Of a DNA stretch of 59,208 nucleotides, positions 15,730 to 23,744 are shown in pieces (position 1 is the first letter of the stretch; the number at the start of each line of letters is the position of its first letter). A program made the translations under genes and the position numbers. Below the pieces are notes generated by a model that searched no databases, was not told where the DNA came from, and saw only the letters and a list, made by a program, of their open reading frames with translations. Source of the DNA: JBAXGW01 sp037139195 (lineage in GTDB: Bacteria > Bacteroidota > Bacteroidia > Bacteroidales > JAHJDW01); contig JBAXGW010000023.1 of assembly GCA_037139195.1 (NCBI GenBank), positions 1-59,208 on the forward strand. Reading direction: 5' to 3'.

Positions 15730-18700
15730 TTAATTCTTAACAATTTTAAACTTTGAGCTATTTGCTTTACTCGATAGGTTGAGTGTGTAAAATCCAGAAG
15801 CCAAGTTTTTTATGTCGATTGATAATTGATGTTTGCCTCCAATCATATTTCCGTAATTAATGTTTTTAATTTTCTTTCCAAAAACATCAATTAGTTCAAT
15901 GGAAACAGCCTGTGTGCTTGTTAAATTAAACTCAACGAACAATTCGTTTTGAACAGGATTAGGATAAATTGATGCGTAGGCAAATGCATTTATATTGTCA
16001 ATGCTGTTAACTTCTAACGTTGTTGTTGCATCAGGAACGCTAGTTGTATCTTCCACATTGCCTGTGCTATCAGTTGCTACACAATAGAAGCTGTATGTTT
16101 TTCCATATTGACCAGTGAAAACAGTCGTTGTTTGTCTGATATTAGATTTCCAAGTTTTTACAACTCCATTATCTTCTTTGTATAGAATTGCATAATTCAT
16201 CACACCGCTCTCATTGTCATTTCCAGTCCAATTAAGTGTAAATGTAGTGTCGTTAATAACATTGTTAAGAGGTTGAATAGAACTAGATGGTTTGTTTATA
16301 TCAATAGTATTAATCCAAGTATTTGTTAATATTTGAGGATTTAAGTCAAAAACAATAGCAGCTTTGTTTGAAATTTGAGTTCCATTTGCAAGATTTTGTT
16401 TTAAGCCACAAGAGAAAGAAACATAGCCTTCGCCTTCTGGAGAGTTGACATTAGGAGGTAAAAACCCATCACCTTCCTCTGTCAAAGCCATTGTTGCAGG
16501 GTCGAGACTTGTATAAGACCAACTAATAATACCAGTTGTAGTATCAAGTTTAGCATTCAATCTAACAATAATGTTTTTGCTAGGACGTAAATCAACATCT
16601 GTTGTAAATTCTGTTAAGCCTGTTAATGGATAAATTGTTGTGTCACCAAAGTTGATTGGACCTAAGCTAAATTTGCTAATATCATATTTTGTTAAATCAA
16701 GGGTGTCAAAAACAAAAACTTCAAGAGCTGGACCTGCATCTGCTTTGTTTTCAAAATAAATTCTGTAATCGTAGCCAACATCTTTTCTTGCATATTTTTC
16801 TTCTTTAAAACCATTTGGTCCAACAATTTCGTTAGGGTCGAATGAATTTACAGCTTTAACTTTATCATCGTCTGGTTTTTTCTTTTTGAATTTTTCCTTA
16901 CACTCTTGAACTGCACCATAATTATCATAAATATCTGCTGCTAGTTCAAAAATTTTGTTAGAAATTTCCCAAGCTTTTATGATTGGAATTTCGCTGCCTA
17001 AATCCCAAACACAAGTGATCGCTGAACGTGTTAAGGACCATAAAGCAGATGACATTGTATTGTCGTTAAAACCCAAACCATAAAGAGTTTGTGAAATAGA
17101 AGAAACACATTGCGCTCCTGGTATTTGTGATGCTACTAAATTAACAAGCCCGTTTGCCAAAGCAGTGGCTTGTGCCCACATTATACATTTATCGTAATCG
17201 CTAATTTTGTTGCCGTTAAAATAGTTGTCGTTAACCCAAGTAAGTGTTCTGAAATCAGCAGGGCTCTTAATTCTAATCGTTATAGAACCACTGAAATTTG
17301 CAGGAACATTTGCTAAGAATAAAGGATATACTCTTGCTTTGAAAGCTTCCCCATTTATACTATCAATTGTGAAAAATGCAGGAACCGAGTCTTTGATTGC
17401 TTGCCACAATGAGTCAGTTTCGGAAGGCAAACCAATTTGTTTCGACAAAAACTGAACTTCAAGACCAGGAATATCAGAAATTACAAACCAGAAAGGTGCT
17501 GCGTTTGCATCAATATTTCCAGAGTTTCCATAGTTTATATTGTATGTTTGCCAACGGTTGAACAATATTTTTTCACGTCCTGTAACATTTACCCAAAAAT
17601 CAGCAGGACGACCATTTTCAATTGTAAAGCCATCAATAACAATCATGATAGTATCGCCAGGAATTTCAACTACCACATTCCAAGCGCCGGTATCAACTCC
17701 AGTAAAATTAAATTTAGGTTTAATGCTTCCTAAGCTTGGCTTAACAACAGTATCAGCAACAATATCAGTATAGCCAGTCCTAGTTAAACGAACTTTGCTG
17801 TTTGCAGTAAGACCTCCACCATAAATATAAAATGATGCGTAACCCGAATTACCTGCTTTATTTGATACAATGTTTTGAATTCCTTTAATTGTTACTTGTT
17901 TAACTAATGTATCTGATCCAGCAGGATTAAAAGCTACAAGAGTTACATCAAAAACGCCTGGTGTAGTATATGTGTGGCTAGGGTTAACAAAAGTAGAAGT
18001 TGTTCCGTCGCCAAAATCCCACTTGTAGGAACTTGCATATAAACTACTGTCTGTAAAGTTGCAAAAATATAGATTTTGAATATATGAAAAGTTTACTTCT
18101 GGTGCTGGCTTTATTGTATCATATATTTTATAACCGCCATAGTTTTGCCAACGAGGCGCAATAACATAATACGTTTGATTAGGCATTACTTGACACGAAG
18201 CAAGTTGGTTTGAACCATAGCCGCCATTTGCAATAGGATTATAGTTTTGGTCGTAAAGCCACATATTGTCTATAGTCAAAAAACTGTCGGTTTTTATTCT
18301 TACATACATAGTTCCTTTTTTATCGGCTTTAATCTTCCAATAATCAACAACATCGGTCTTGCCCGATCCATAGTAATATAAATGTCCAGAGGAAGAGTCG
18401 TTTACATTTAATTCGGTAGCATATTGAATAGAATCATTGTATAATGAATCGTTAATATATATACTAGGTGTAAATTTATAAACAACCTTATATGAGCCAT
18501 AATTCTGCCATCGAGGAATATATAAATAATATCTGCCAGGAGTTAAATTTGGGATAGAAACACCTGCAGTTGCACCGTAATTACCTGTTCCTATTTGAGC
18601 CGCTTGATTAGGAATTTGGTCGTAGATTCTCAGTTGGTCAACGGTTAATGGCGAAACACAATTAACTGTAAATTCAACTTTCCCATCTGAAGGAACATCA

Positions 18701-19599
18701 AATTTATACCAATCCGTGATATCAGTTTTATTTGCACCATAATAACCTAAATGACCTGTAGTACTATCGTTTAAAGGTAAAAATTGAGCAACTGGAAGCG
18801 AATCGTTATTCAAAGTATCAATAGGTAAATCAGCTGGAGTAAATTTATAGATAATTTTGTAAGAACCATAATTTTGCCAACGAGGAATGTATAAATAATA
18901 TGTGCCAGGAGTTAAATTTGGGACAGAAACTCCAGCAGTTGCACCGTAATTACCTGTTCCTATTTGAGCCGCTTGATTAGGAATTTGGTCATAGATTCTT
19001 AGTTGGTCAACTGTTAATGGAGATATGCAATTAACTGTAAATTCTACTTTCCCATCTGAAGGCACATTGAATTTATACCAATCAACATTATCTACTCCTG
19101 TAAGTGATGCATAACCTAAAGTGCCATTTAAAGAATCGTTTAAAGGTAAAAATACGGCATCTTGTAATAAGTCATTGTTTTCAACATCTGTTGGATAGGT
19201 TGATTCAGTAAATGTTGCATTCAATGTATATGATCCTGAGTTTTGCCAAATAGGAACTCTTACATAATATATGCCAGGTTGTAGATTAGGAGATGAAACC
19301 GAAGCATTGGCACCATAGTCTCCTGTAGCAACAACTGTTGACCCATTGTTATAATAAATAGACATTTGGTTAACTGTTAATGATCCATTACATGTTGCAT
19401 TAATTAACAAGGAACCTTGTTTTGTAATGGAGATTTGATACCAATCTTCTGTGTCTCCAGATAATCCTAATTCTCCAGACATTGGTATTCCGATAGTTAA
19501 AATGTTAGCTTGTGTATAAGAATTATTTGGCTCAGTTTCCGCCAAAACTCCTTTAATTCCAAATGCTAATAAAAACAAAAAAAAGTATATTTTTCTCAT
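15730..19599 (-). CDS. 1289-residue T9SS protein with four pre-peptidase domains, PKD and a conserved SFDPNE domain
   Basis: A very large secreted protein. After the signal peptide (MRKIYFFLFLLAFGIKGVLA) come four PPC (pre-peptidase C-terminal) domains at roughly residues 21-130, 140-250, 262-375 and 385-490; the second and third are nearly identical (VEFTVNC(I/V)SPLTVDQL). A PKD domain follows (YKWDFGDGTTS, GVFDVTLVAFNPAG, about 500-570). A long middle region has no recognised fold. VNSFDPNEIVGPNGF near 920 opens the domain common to large Bacteroidota surface proteins, then an Fn3-like unit and a T9SS type A sorting domain at about 1210-1289 (ASIYPNPVQNELFVEF). No catalytic domain is visible, which is odd because PPC domains usually accompany secreted peptidases. 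Confidence 0.85.
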   Translation of the reverse strand: MRKIYFFLFLLAFGIKGVLAETEPNNSYTQANILTIGIPMSGELGLSGDTEDWYQISITKQGSLLINATCNGSLTVNQMSIYYNNGSTVVATGDYGANASVSSPNLQPGIYYVRVPIWQNSGSYTLNATFTESTYPTDVENNDLLQDAVFLPLNDSLNGTLGYASLTGVDNVDWYKFNVPSDGKVEFTVNCISPLTVDQLRIYDQIPNQAAQIGTGNYGATAGVSVPNLTPGTYYLYIPRWQNYGSYKIIYKFTPADLPIDTLNNDSLPVAQFLPLNDSTTGHLGYYGANKTDITDWYKFDVPSDGKVEFTVNCVSPLTVDQLRIYDQIPNQAAQIGTGNYGATAGVSIPNLTPGRYYLYIPRWQNYGSYKVVYKFTPSIYINDSLYNDSIQYATELNVNDSSSGHLYYYGSGKTDVVDYWKIKADKKGTMYVRIKTDSFLTIDNMWLYDQNYNPIANGGYGSNQLASCQVMPNQTYYVIAPRWQNYGGYKIYDTIKPAPEVNFSYIQNLYFCNFTDSSLYASSYKWDFGDGTTSTFVNPSHTYTTPGVFDVTLVAFNPAGSDTLVKQVTIKGIQNIVSNKAGNSGYASFYIYGGGLTANSKVRLTRTGYTDIVADTVVKPSLGSIKPKFNFTGVDTGAWNVVVEIPGDTIMIVIDGFTIENGRPADFWVNVTGREKILFNRWQTYNINYGNSGNIDANAAPFWFVISDIPGLEVQFLSKQIGLPSETDSLWQAIKDSVPAFFTIDSINGEAFKARVYPLFLANVPANFSGSITIRIKSPADFRTLTWVNDNYFNGNKISDYDKCIMWAQATALANGLVNLVASQIPGAQCVSSISQTLYGLGFNDNTMSSALWSLTRSAITCVWDLGSEIPIIKAWEISNKIFELAADIYDNYGAVQECKEKFKKKKPDDDKVKAVNSFDPNEIVGPNGFKEEKYARKDVGYDYRIYFENKADAGPALEVFVFDTLDLTKYDISKFSLGPINFGDTTIYPLTGLTEFTTDVDLRPSKNIIVRLNAKLDTTTGIISWSYTSLDPATMALTEEGDGFLPPNVNSPEGEGYVSFSCGLKQNLANGTQISNKAAIVFDLNPQILTNTWINTIDINKPSSSIQPLNNVINDTTFTLNWTGNDNESGVMNYAILYKEDNGVVKTWKSNIRQTTTVFTGQYGKTYSFYCVATDSTGNVEDTTSVPDATTTLEVNSIDNINAFAYASIYPNPVQNELFVEFNLTSTQAVSIELIDVFGKKIKNINYGNMIGGKHQLSIDIKNLASGFYTLNLSSKANSSKFKIVKN

Positions 19600-19626
19600 A
19601 ATTAAGTATTGTTTTTTTAATCAGTA

Positions 19627-19657
19627 CAAAATTATATAAAATATGTTAAGAAACAAA
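19627..19657 (-). promoter_or_regulatory. Promoter of the giant T9SS gene
   Basis: On the minus strand TTTG (19657-19654), 19 bp, then TAATTTTG (19634-19627): a full Bacteroidota consensus 28 bp upstream of the ATG at 19599. Confidence 0.75.
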
Positions 19658-19955
19658 ATGACACATTGCATAAAATATTGAAATTTATCAATTTGCAAAA
19701 TAATTCTCTTTATAACTAAGCAGAATTGACCTTTCAAACTGTCATATATTTGAACTACTCGATTTTGGTTTATTTTGAAGCTAACGAGGAGTGTAAGGAC
19801 GCAACTCAGCTTGAGAGTAGAAGTTATAAAATATTGGGTTGAAACACTTTTTGACCGAATAATGAATCTCTTCGTGCTCAAATAGCAAAAAAATAAAAAA
19901 TTCTCTATTAGCTAAATTTATTGGGGTAAAAGATTGTGTAATATAGAAATAAAAT
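19658..19955. other. Intergenic stretch with no supported gene
   Basis: About 300 bp between the promoter of the giant T9SS gene and the L25 terminator. An 86-codon minus-strand frame begins here but has low-complexity, non-conserved-looking composition and overlaps the promoter, so I do not call it. A plus-strand TATATTTG at 19745-19752, preceded at 16 bp by TTG, could be a promoter, but nothing convincing follows it. Confidence 0.4.
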
Positions 19956-20009
19956 AGCGTTTAAAAAGACTAATTCTATTTTAGAATAAATTGAGTCTCT
20001 TTAAACGCT
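19956..20009 (-). terminator. Terminator of the prs-rplY operon
   Basis: AGCGTTTAAAAAGACT and AGTCTCTTTAAACGCT pair over 16 bp with one mismatch, enclosing a 22-nt loop that itself contains a small inverted repeat. On the minus strand it is followed by the T-rich ATTTTATTTC. It lies 54 bp past the rplY stop. Confidence 0.7.
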
Positions 20010-20062
20010 CTAAAGGAATAGAGGCAATTGCCTGCCTTTTTATTTTATAATGTAACTACCTT

Positions 20063-20635
20063 TTATTTTTTAGCTGGTTCTTCAGTTATCATATTACGTG
20101 CAGATTGAACCGTAACAACAATATTTCTTGGAGATTCTAATAAATCAACTCCATCAATTTTGATGTCAGCCACTTTAATAGCATCACCTACTTCAAGGTT
20201 ATTTATGCTAATATCAATTAATTCTGGAAGTTTAGAAACAATACCTCTAACTTTTAGTTTTCTGTATTTGTTTACTAGTTTTCCCCCACGAAGTACACCT
20301 GGAGATGTGCCAGAAATTCTAACAGGAAGATTAATTACAACTGGTTTATCTTCTTTAATTTCTAAAAAGTCAACATGTAAAATATTGTCTTTAACAGGGT
20401 GATATTGAACTTCTTGAAGAACTGTTTTAAAAGTTTTTCCTTCAACACTTAAGTCAATTACAAATGTGTAAGGAGAATAAATGATTGGACCAAAACTTTT
20501 TTCTGGGATAGAAAAATGATATTGTTTTTCGCCACCATAAAGTACACAAGGAACTAATTGACTTCTGCGAAGAATTTTTGCATCCTTTTTCCCTACGTTC
20601 TCTCTTGGAGAACCGCTAATAGATACTGTTTTCAT
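20063..20635 (-). CDS. rplY: Large-subunit ribosomal protein bL25, CTC type
   Basis: A 190-residue bL25 of the long (CTC, general stress) form that binds 5S rRNA. The N-terminal RNA-binding domain has SGSPRENVGKKDAKILRRSQLVPCVLYGG; the C-terminal TL5-type beta domain includes INLPVRISGTSPGVLRGGKLV and KLKVRGIVSKLPE. The start ATG lies 22 bp downstream of the prs stop, so the two are co-transcribed. Confidence 0.95.
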   Translation of the reverse strand: MKTVSISGSPRENVGKKDAKILRRSQLVPCVLYGGEKQYHFSIPEKSFGPIIYSPYTFVIDLSVEGKTFKTVLQEVQYHPVKDNILHVDFLEIKEDKPVVINLPVRISGTSPGVLRGGKLVNKYRKLKVRGIVSKLPELIDISINNLEVGDAIKVADIKIDGVDLLESPRNIVVTVQSARNMITEEPAKK

Positions 20636-20657
20636 TTTTTTAAAATTTAATAATTGT

Positions 20658-21635
20658 TTATAATATAGTTTGATTAAAATCGAAATGTGAACTTATTGAT
20701 TCATAGTTGTGAACTCGTCCAATAACATCAGCAAAAAGTTCGGCTACTGAAAGGACTCTAATTTTAGAGCATTCTTTTTTCAATGGAATAGTATCAGTTA
20801 CAATAAGTTCTGTTAAGCTTGAATTTTCTAGTCGTTCATACGCTGGACCTGAGAGAACAGCATGAGTACAAACCGCTCTTACGCTTCTTGCGCCATTTTC
20901 TAGCAAAACATCTGAAGCTTTGCACAAAGTACCAGCGGTATCAATTAAATCGTCAACTAGTACAATGTCTCTATCGCGAACTTCGCCAATTAAAGTCATT
21001 TTATCCACTACGTTTGCTTTTGCTCTTTGTTTATAAATCATTACTAAATCTGATTTAAGAATTTTAGCATACGCATTTACTCTTTTAATACCACCTACGT
21101 CGGGCGAAGCCATCGTTAAGTTAGGCAAATTTAATTTTTTAATAAACGGAATAAATAGTGTTGAAGAAAACAAGTGGTCAACAGGAACATCGAAAAAACC
21201 TTGAATCTGGTCGGCATGTAAATCCATTGTTACAACACGGTCAACACCAGCAGCACTGAGTAAATTAGAAACTAATTTAGCTCCAATTGATGTGCGGGCT
21301 TTATCTTTTCTATCTTGACGTGCATAGCCAAAGTATGGAATAACAGCAATAACTCTTTTTGCCGAAGCTCTTTTTGCTGCATCAACCATCAATAATAGTT
21401 CCAATATATTATCACCAGGAGCATAAGTTGACTGAATAATAAATATATCTTCTCCTCTAACTGTTCTCTCATAATATGGCTGAATTTCGCCATCACTAAA
21501 CTTATCAACCACAACTTTGCCTAAATCAATCCCATATGCTTTAGCAATTTTTTCAGCAAGGATAGATGATGCTGAACCAGTAAAAATTTCTAAACTTTGT
21601 TCTTTCATATCAGTGTGAAGATATTTATTTGACAT
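20658..21635 (-). CDS. prs: Ribose-phosphate pyrophosphokinase
   Basis: A 325-residue enzyme making PRPP from ribose 5-phosphate and ATP for nucleotide, His and Trp synthesis. Visible motifs are FSDGEIQPYYERTVRGEDIFIIQS, DLHADQIQGFF (metal/ATP binding) and the PRPP loop IVLVDDLIDTAGTL. The internal ATG at 21608 (MKEQSLEIFTGSAS) gives 316 residues, closer to the usual 310-317, and may be the true start: a GCAAGTT/AACTTGC hairpin sits 2-4 bp upstream of the longer start and would bury its ribosome-binding region. First gene of an operon with rplY. Confidence 0.95.
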   Translation of the reverse strand: MSNKYLHTDMKEQSLEIFTGSASSILAEKIAKAYGIDLGKVVVDKFSDGEIQPYYERTVRGEDIFIIQSTYAPGDNILELLLMVDAAKRASAKRVIAVIPYFGYARQDRKDKARTSIGAKLVSNLLSAAGVDRVVTMDLHADQIQGFFDVPVDHLFSSTLFIPFIKKLNLPNLTMASPDVGGIKRVNAYAKILKSDLVMIYKQRAKANVVDKMTLIGEVRDRDIVLVDDLIDTAGTLCKASDVLLENGARSVRAVCTHAVLSGPAYERLENSSLTELIVTDTIPLKKECSKIRVLSVAELFADVIGRVHNYESISSHFDFNQTIL

Positions 21636-21638
21636 ATA

Positions 21639-21656
21639 GCAAGTTGTAAAACTTGC
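21639..21656 (-). promoter_or_regulatory. Hairpin in the prs leader
   Basis: GCAAGTT-GTAA-AACTTGC is a perfect 7-bp stem immediately upstream of the longer prs start codon. It could restrict initiation there, or favour the internal ATG at 21608. Confidence 0.35.
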
Positions 21657-21741
21657 TTTCTTTCAGACTGCGAAATTAGGGATTATTAGCAAGAATTAAA
21701 AACATATTTAAAAATAAGTTTAATATTTTTTAATAGTTTTT

Positions 21742-21772
21742 TTTGGATAATAAAAAGATTTAGGTACTTTTG
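21742..21772 (+). promoter_or_regulatory. Promoter of tRNA-Leu
   Basis: TTTG (21742-21745), 19 bp, TACTTTTG (21765-21772): an exact Bacteroidota promoter, with transcription expected to start about 20 nt upstream of the tRNA. Confidence 0.8.
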
Positions 21773-21797
21773 CACCCTACAAAAGAGTTTATTCCAT

Positions 21798-21881
21798 GCC
21801 CGGATGGCGGAATTGGTAGACGCGCTGGTCTCAAACACCAGTGAGGTTAAACTCGTGCCGGTTCGATCCCGGCTCCGGGTA
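21798..21881 (+). tRNA. tRNA-Leu (anticodon CAA)
   Basis: An 84-nt class II tRNA. The acceptor stem is GCCCGGA/TCCGGGT (one G-U pair), the anticodon stem CTGGT/ACCAG encloses loop CTCAAAC with anticodon CAA (codon UUG), there is a long variable arm (TGAGGTTAAACTC), and the T-arm is GCCGG-TTCGATC-CCGGC. CCA is not encoded: CTA follows the discriminator A. Its 3' end carries the insertion core GGGTAC (21877-21882) of the adjacent element. Its promoter is host-type; its present terminator (21888-21924) is supplied by the element. Confidence 0.97.
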
Positions 21882-23394
21882 CTAAAGCGGACAACTTCTC
21901 AAAATCTTGAAGTTGTCCGTTTTTAGTTTCGCTCAATCCCTTATTACTATTGGCAATTAAAGCAACCAAAGAATTCATCTTTTTGGTTCGAAGTATTCCC
22001 CCCTCAATATTGAACGAATTTGAATAAATTGAACCAATGATTTTTTGTTTTACATCTATCGGAGCCTCACAGTAATATTCTTTAATATCTTTCATCAGGC
22101 AGAATCCCCAGCTTAGGTATTTATCAAATTCTGTTTTAACCATCTTCAATTGGTTACTCTCCCAGTTCAGTTTATTAATGTTACCCTGATACCTCTTTTT
22201 GGCCTGTGCATAATCTACTGATTCCATTTTTCCATCAGCGAGTAAATCTGTCAAATTCTGTATTCGTTCTTCCAATAAATTGATTTCTTTTCCCCGTTTT
22301 CCTAAATCATTCTTTCGGGCAATCTCACTTTCATTCAGCAAATCTTTTATCACTGCCAGATACATTTCCTGCACATCTGGGTCAATCTGTACGCTCTCAA
22401 TCATTTTTTCCAGTTGTCCGTTAACGAAATCTGCTTTAAATCTTACTTTACAGGGATTACAGTGATAATAAAAGTACCAGCCCCCATTTCCTTTGGATTT
22501 ACTACCAGTTAATTTCCTTCCGCATTCTGGACAAATCAAAAAACTACGCAATGGCAAACTGCCATTTTGTTTTTGCGGCTTTGGACGGTTTCTTTTTTGT
22601 AGTCTTTCATTCATAACGTCTTGTACCCGTTGAAATATTTCTTCCGTTATCAAAGATTCATGCAACCCGTTCACCCATTGTTCTGGCTCATCACCATCAG
22701 CTTTAACGAATACTTTACCAGCATACAACCGATTATGCAGCAAATCACAAAACTGTGATTTCTCACATTTAAAACCTTTTTCTTTCAGTAATTTTAATAC
22801 TTCTGGTTGTGTATATAGCCCCGTTGCCATCATTCCAAAAGCTTCTTTTACCAGTGGTGCTGTTTCGTTTGGCACTATAATTGGTTTCTCCGTAGCATCT
22901 GTTTTATTGCTGTATCCCCTGGGTGCTTTTCCCAGATAACGACCTTCAAAATTTGCTCTTCTCATACCTTTGATTACATTTAAAGAGCGGCGGTCATTTT
23001 CAACCTCAGGTGCCGTCACATAAAAAGACAGCATTAATTTATTTTCTGGAATCTTTAAATCTATTGGTTGTTCAGCAGCATTAACAGATACATGCATTTT
23101 GCTGAGTGTTCTTATCATGGAAAGCGCATCAGTTGCATTTCTGGAAAACCTATCCCACTTTAAAACCAGCAGCAAATCAACTACTCCTTTATTTGATTTG
23201 ATAAAACTCAGCACCTCTTTAAACGCTGGTCTGTCAAATGTTTTGGCAGAGTAGTCCTCTTTTACAACTTTAACAACTTCGTAGTTGTTTATTTTACAAT
23301 ATTGTTCCAATCTTGCAATTTGGTCATCTATTGAATAACCGTGAGCGGCCTGCTCGTCTGTGCTTACACGCACATAAATTATAACTTTTGTCAT
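21847..23394 (-). CDS. Large serine recombinase (integrase) with tRNA-derived C-terminus
   Basis: A 515-residue site-specific recombinase. The resolvase domain covers about residues 1-150, with catalytic Ser11 in IYVRVSTDEQ and KWDRFSRNATD. A recombinase domain follows (about 160-265), then a zinc beta-ribbon with two Cys pairs (ICPECGRKL, HCNPC, about 290-330) and a coiled-coil motif (about 350-430). The last residues, VPGAGIEPARV, are read from the antisense strand of tRNA-Leu, so the reading frame crosses attL. In the excised circle the same frame would continue for 28 codons from the right end of the element. Start: ATG 23394. It should catalyse integration into the tRNA 3' end. Confidence 0.95.
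   Translation of the reverse strand: MTKVIIYVRVSTDEQAAHGYSIDDQIARLEQYCKINNYEVVKVVKEDYSAKTFDRPAFKEVLSFIKSNKGVVDLLLVLKWDRFSRNATDALSMIRTLSKMHVSVNAAEQPIDLKIPENKLMLSFYVTAPEVENDRRSLNVIKGMRRANFEGRYLGKAPRGYSNKTDATEKPIIVPNETAPLVKEAFGMMATGLYTQPEVLKLLKEKGFKCEKSQFCDLLHNRLYAGKVFVKADGDEPEQWVNGLHESLITEEIFQRVQDVMNERLQKRNRPKPQKQNGSLPLRSFLICPECGRKLTGSKSKGNGGWYFYYHCNPCKVRFKADFVNGQLEKMIESVQIDPDVQEMYLAVIKDLLNESEIARKNDLGKRGKEINLLEERIQNLTDLLADGKMESVDYAQAKKRYQGNINKLNWESNQLKMVKTEFDKYLSWGFCLMKDIKEYYCEAPIDVKQKIIGSIYSNSFNIEGGILRTKKMNSLVALIANSNKGLSETKNGQLQDFEKLSALVPGAGIEPARV
21877..21882 (+). other. attL core GGGTAC
   Basis: The last four acceptor-stem bases of tRNA-Leu, the discriminator A and one further base. The same six bases recur at 33848-33853. 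The recombinase reading frame crosses this core on the opposite strand as codons for Val-Pro. Confidence 0.6.
21888..21924 (+). terminator. Element-encoded terminator behind tRNA-Leu
   Basis: CGGACAACTTC and GAAGTTGTCCG form a perfect 11-bp stem with a 10-nt loop followed by TTTTT on the plus strand, 7 bp downstream of the tRNA. It lies inside the recombinase coding sequence (other strand) and replaces the tRNA's displaced terminator at 33858-33899. Confidence 0.75.
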
Positions 23395-23425
23395 TTTTAA
23401 TTCAATTTATTAGTGTTAAAAAATA

Positions 23426-23502
23426 GGGATATGCCATATTAATACTGGTTTTTCTCTAAAAGGAAACTACAATAAATAATTTGTTTTTGTTTGGCATACC
23501 CC
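23426..23502. repeat. Spaced inverted repeat upstream of the recombinase
   Basis: GGGATATGCCA (23426-23436) and TGGCATACCCC (23492-23502) are inverted copies matching at 10 of 11 positions, 55 bp apart. They lie between the 46-residue gene and the recombinase start at 23394, a suitable place for an operator pair or an accessory site. Confidence 0.5.
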
Positions 23503-23511
23503 CTTGTTAAT

Positions 23512-23652
23512 TTAATTTTTCTTTGTTTTAAATAACTCAATGTCAATTTTTGCGAGTTGGTACAGATAATCTCTAATCTGCTTTACTTGTTCATCTGTAA
23601 ACTTTTTTCCATTTTTGTTTAAGATGCTTTTGCATAAATCCAGTGACAGCAT
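23512..23652 (-). CDS. Small conserved-looking protein next to the recombinase
   Basis: A 46-residue frame beginning MLSLDLCKSILNKNGKKF and continuing TDEQVKQIRDYLYQLAKIDI, ending in a Lys-rich tail. The TDEQVKQIRDYLYQLA helix is the kind of sequence seen in short proteins beside Bacteroidota recombinases; this is from memory. The frame has an ATG and a stop, and its composition is clearly protein-like. It may act as a recombination directionality or regulatory factor, but nothing in the sequence proves that. It lies between the MerR-like gene and the recombinase on the same strand. Other short frames overlap its upstream part (23619-23744). Confidence 0.6.
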   Translation of the reverse strand: MLSLDLCKSILNKNGKKFTDEQVKQIRDYLYQLAKIDIELFKTKKN

Positions 23653-23744
23653 AATTCATCATCAGGATGCGAATTTGTCCAAGGCATTTGGTAAAAATTC
23701 GGGTGTTCACTACGTCCATGGTCTTTGGTACGTTTAAATTCATA

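Noticed and set aside
17225..17773. Three plus-strand frames inside the giant T9SS gene
   Set aside because: Shadows of a well-supported coding sequence.
19621..19881. 86-codon minus-strand frame
   Set aside because: It overlaps the promoter of the giant T9SS gene and has no recognisable protein features.
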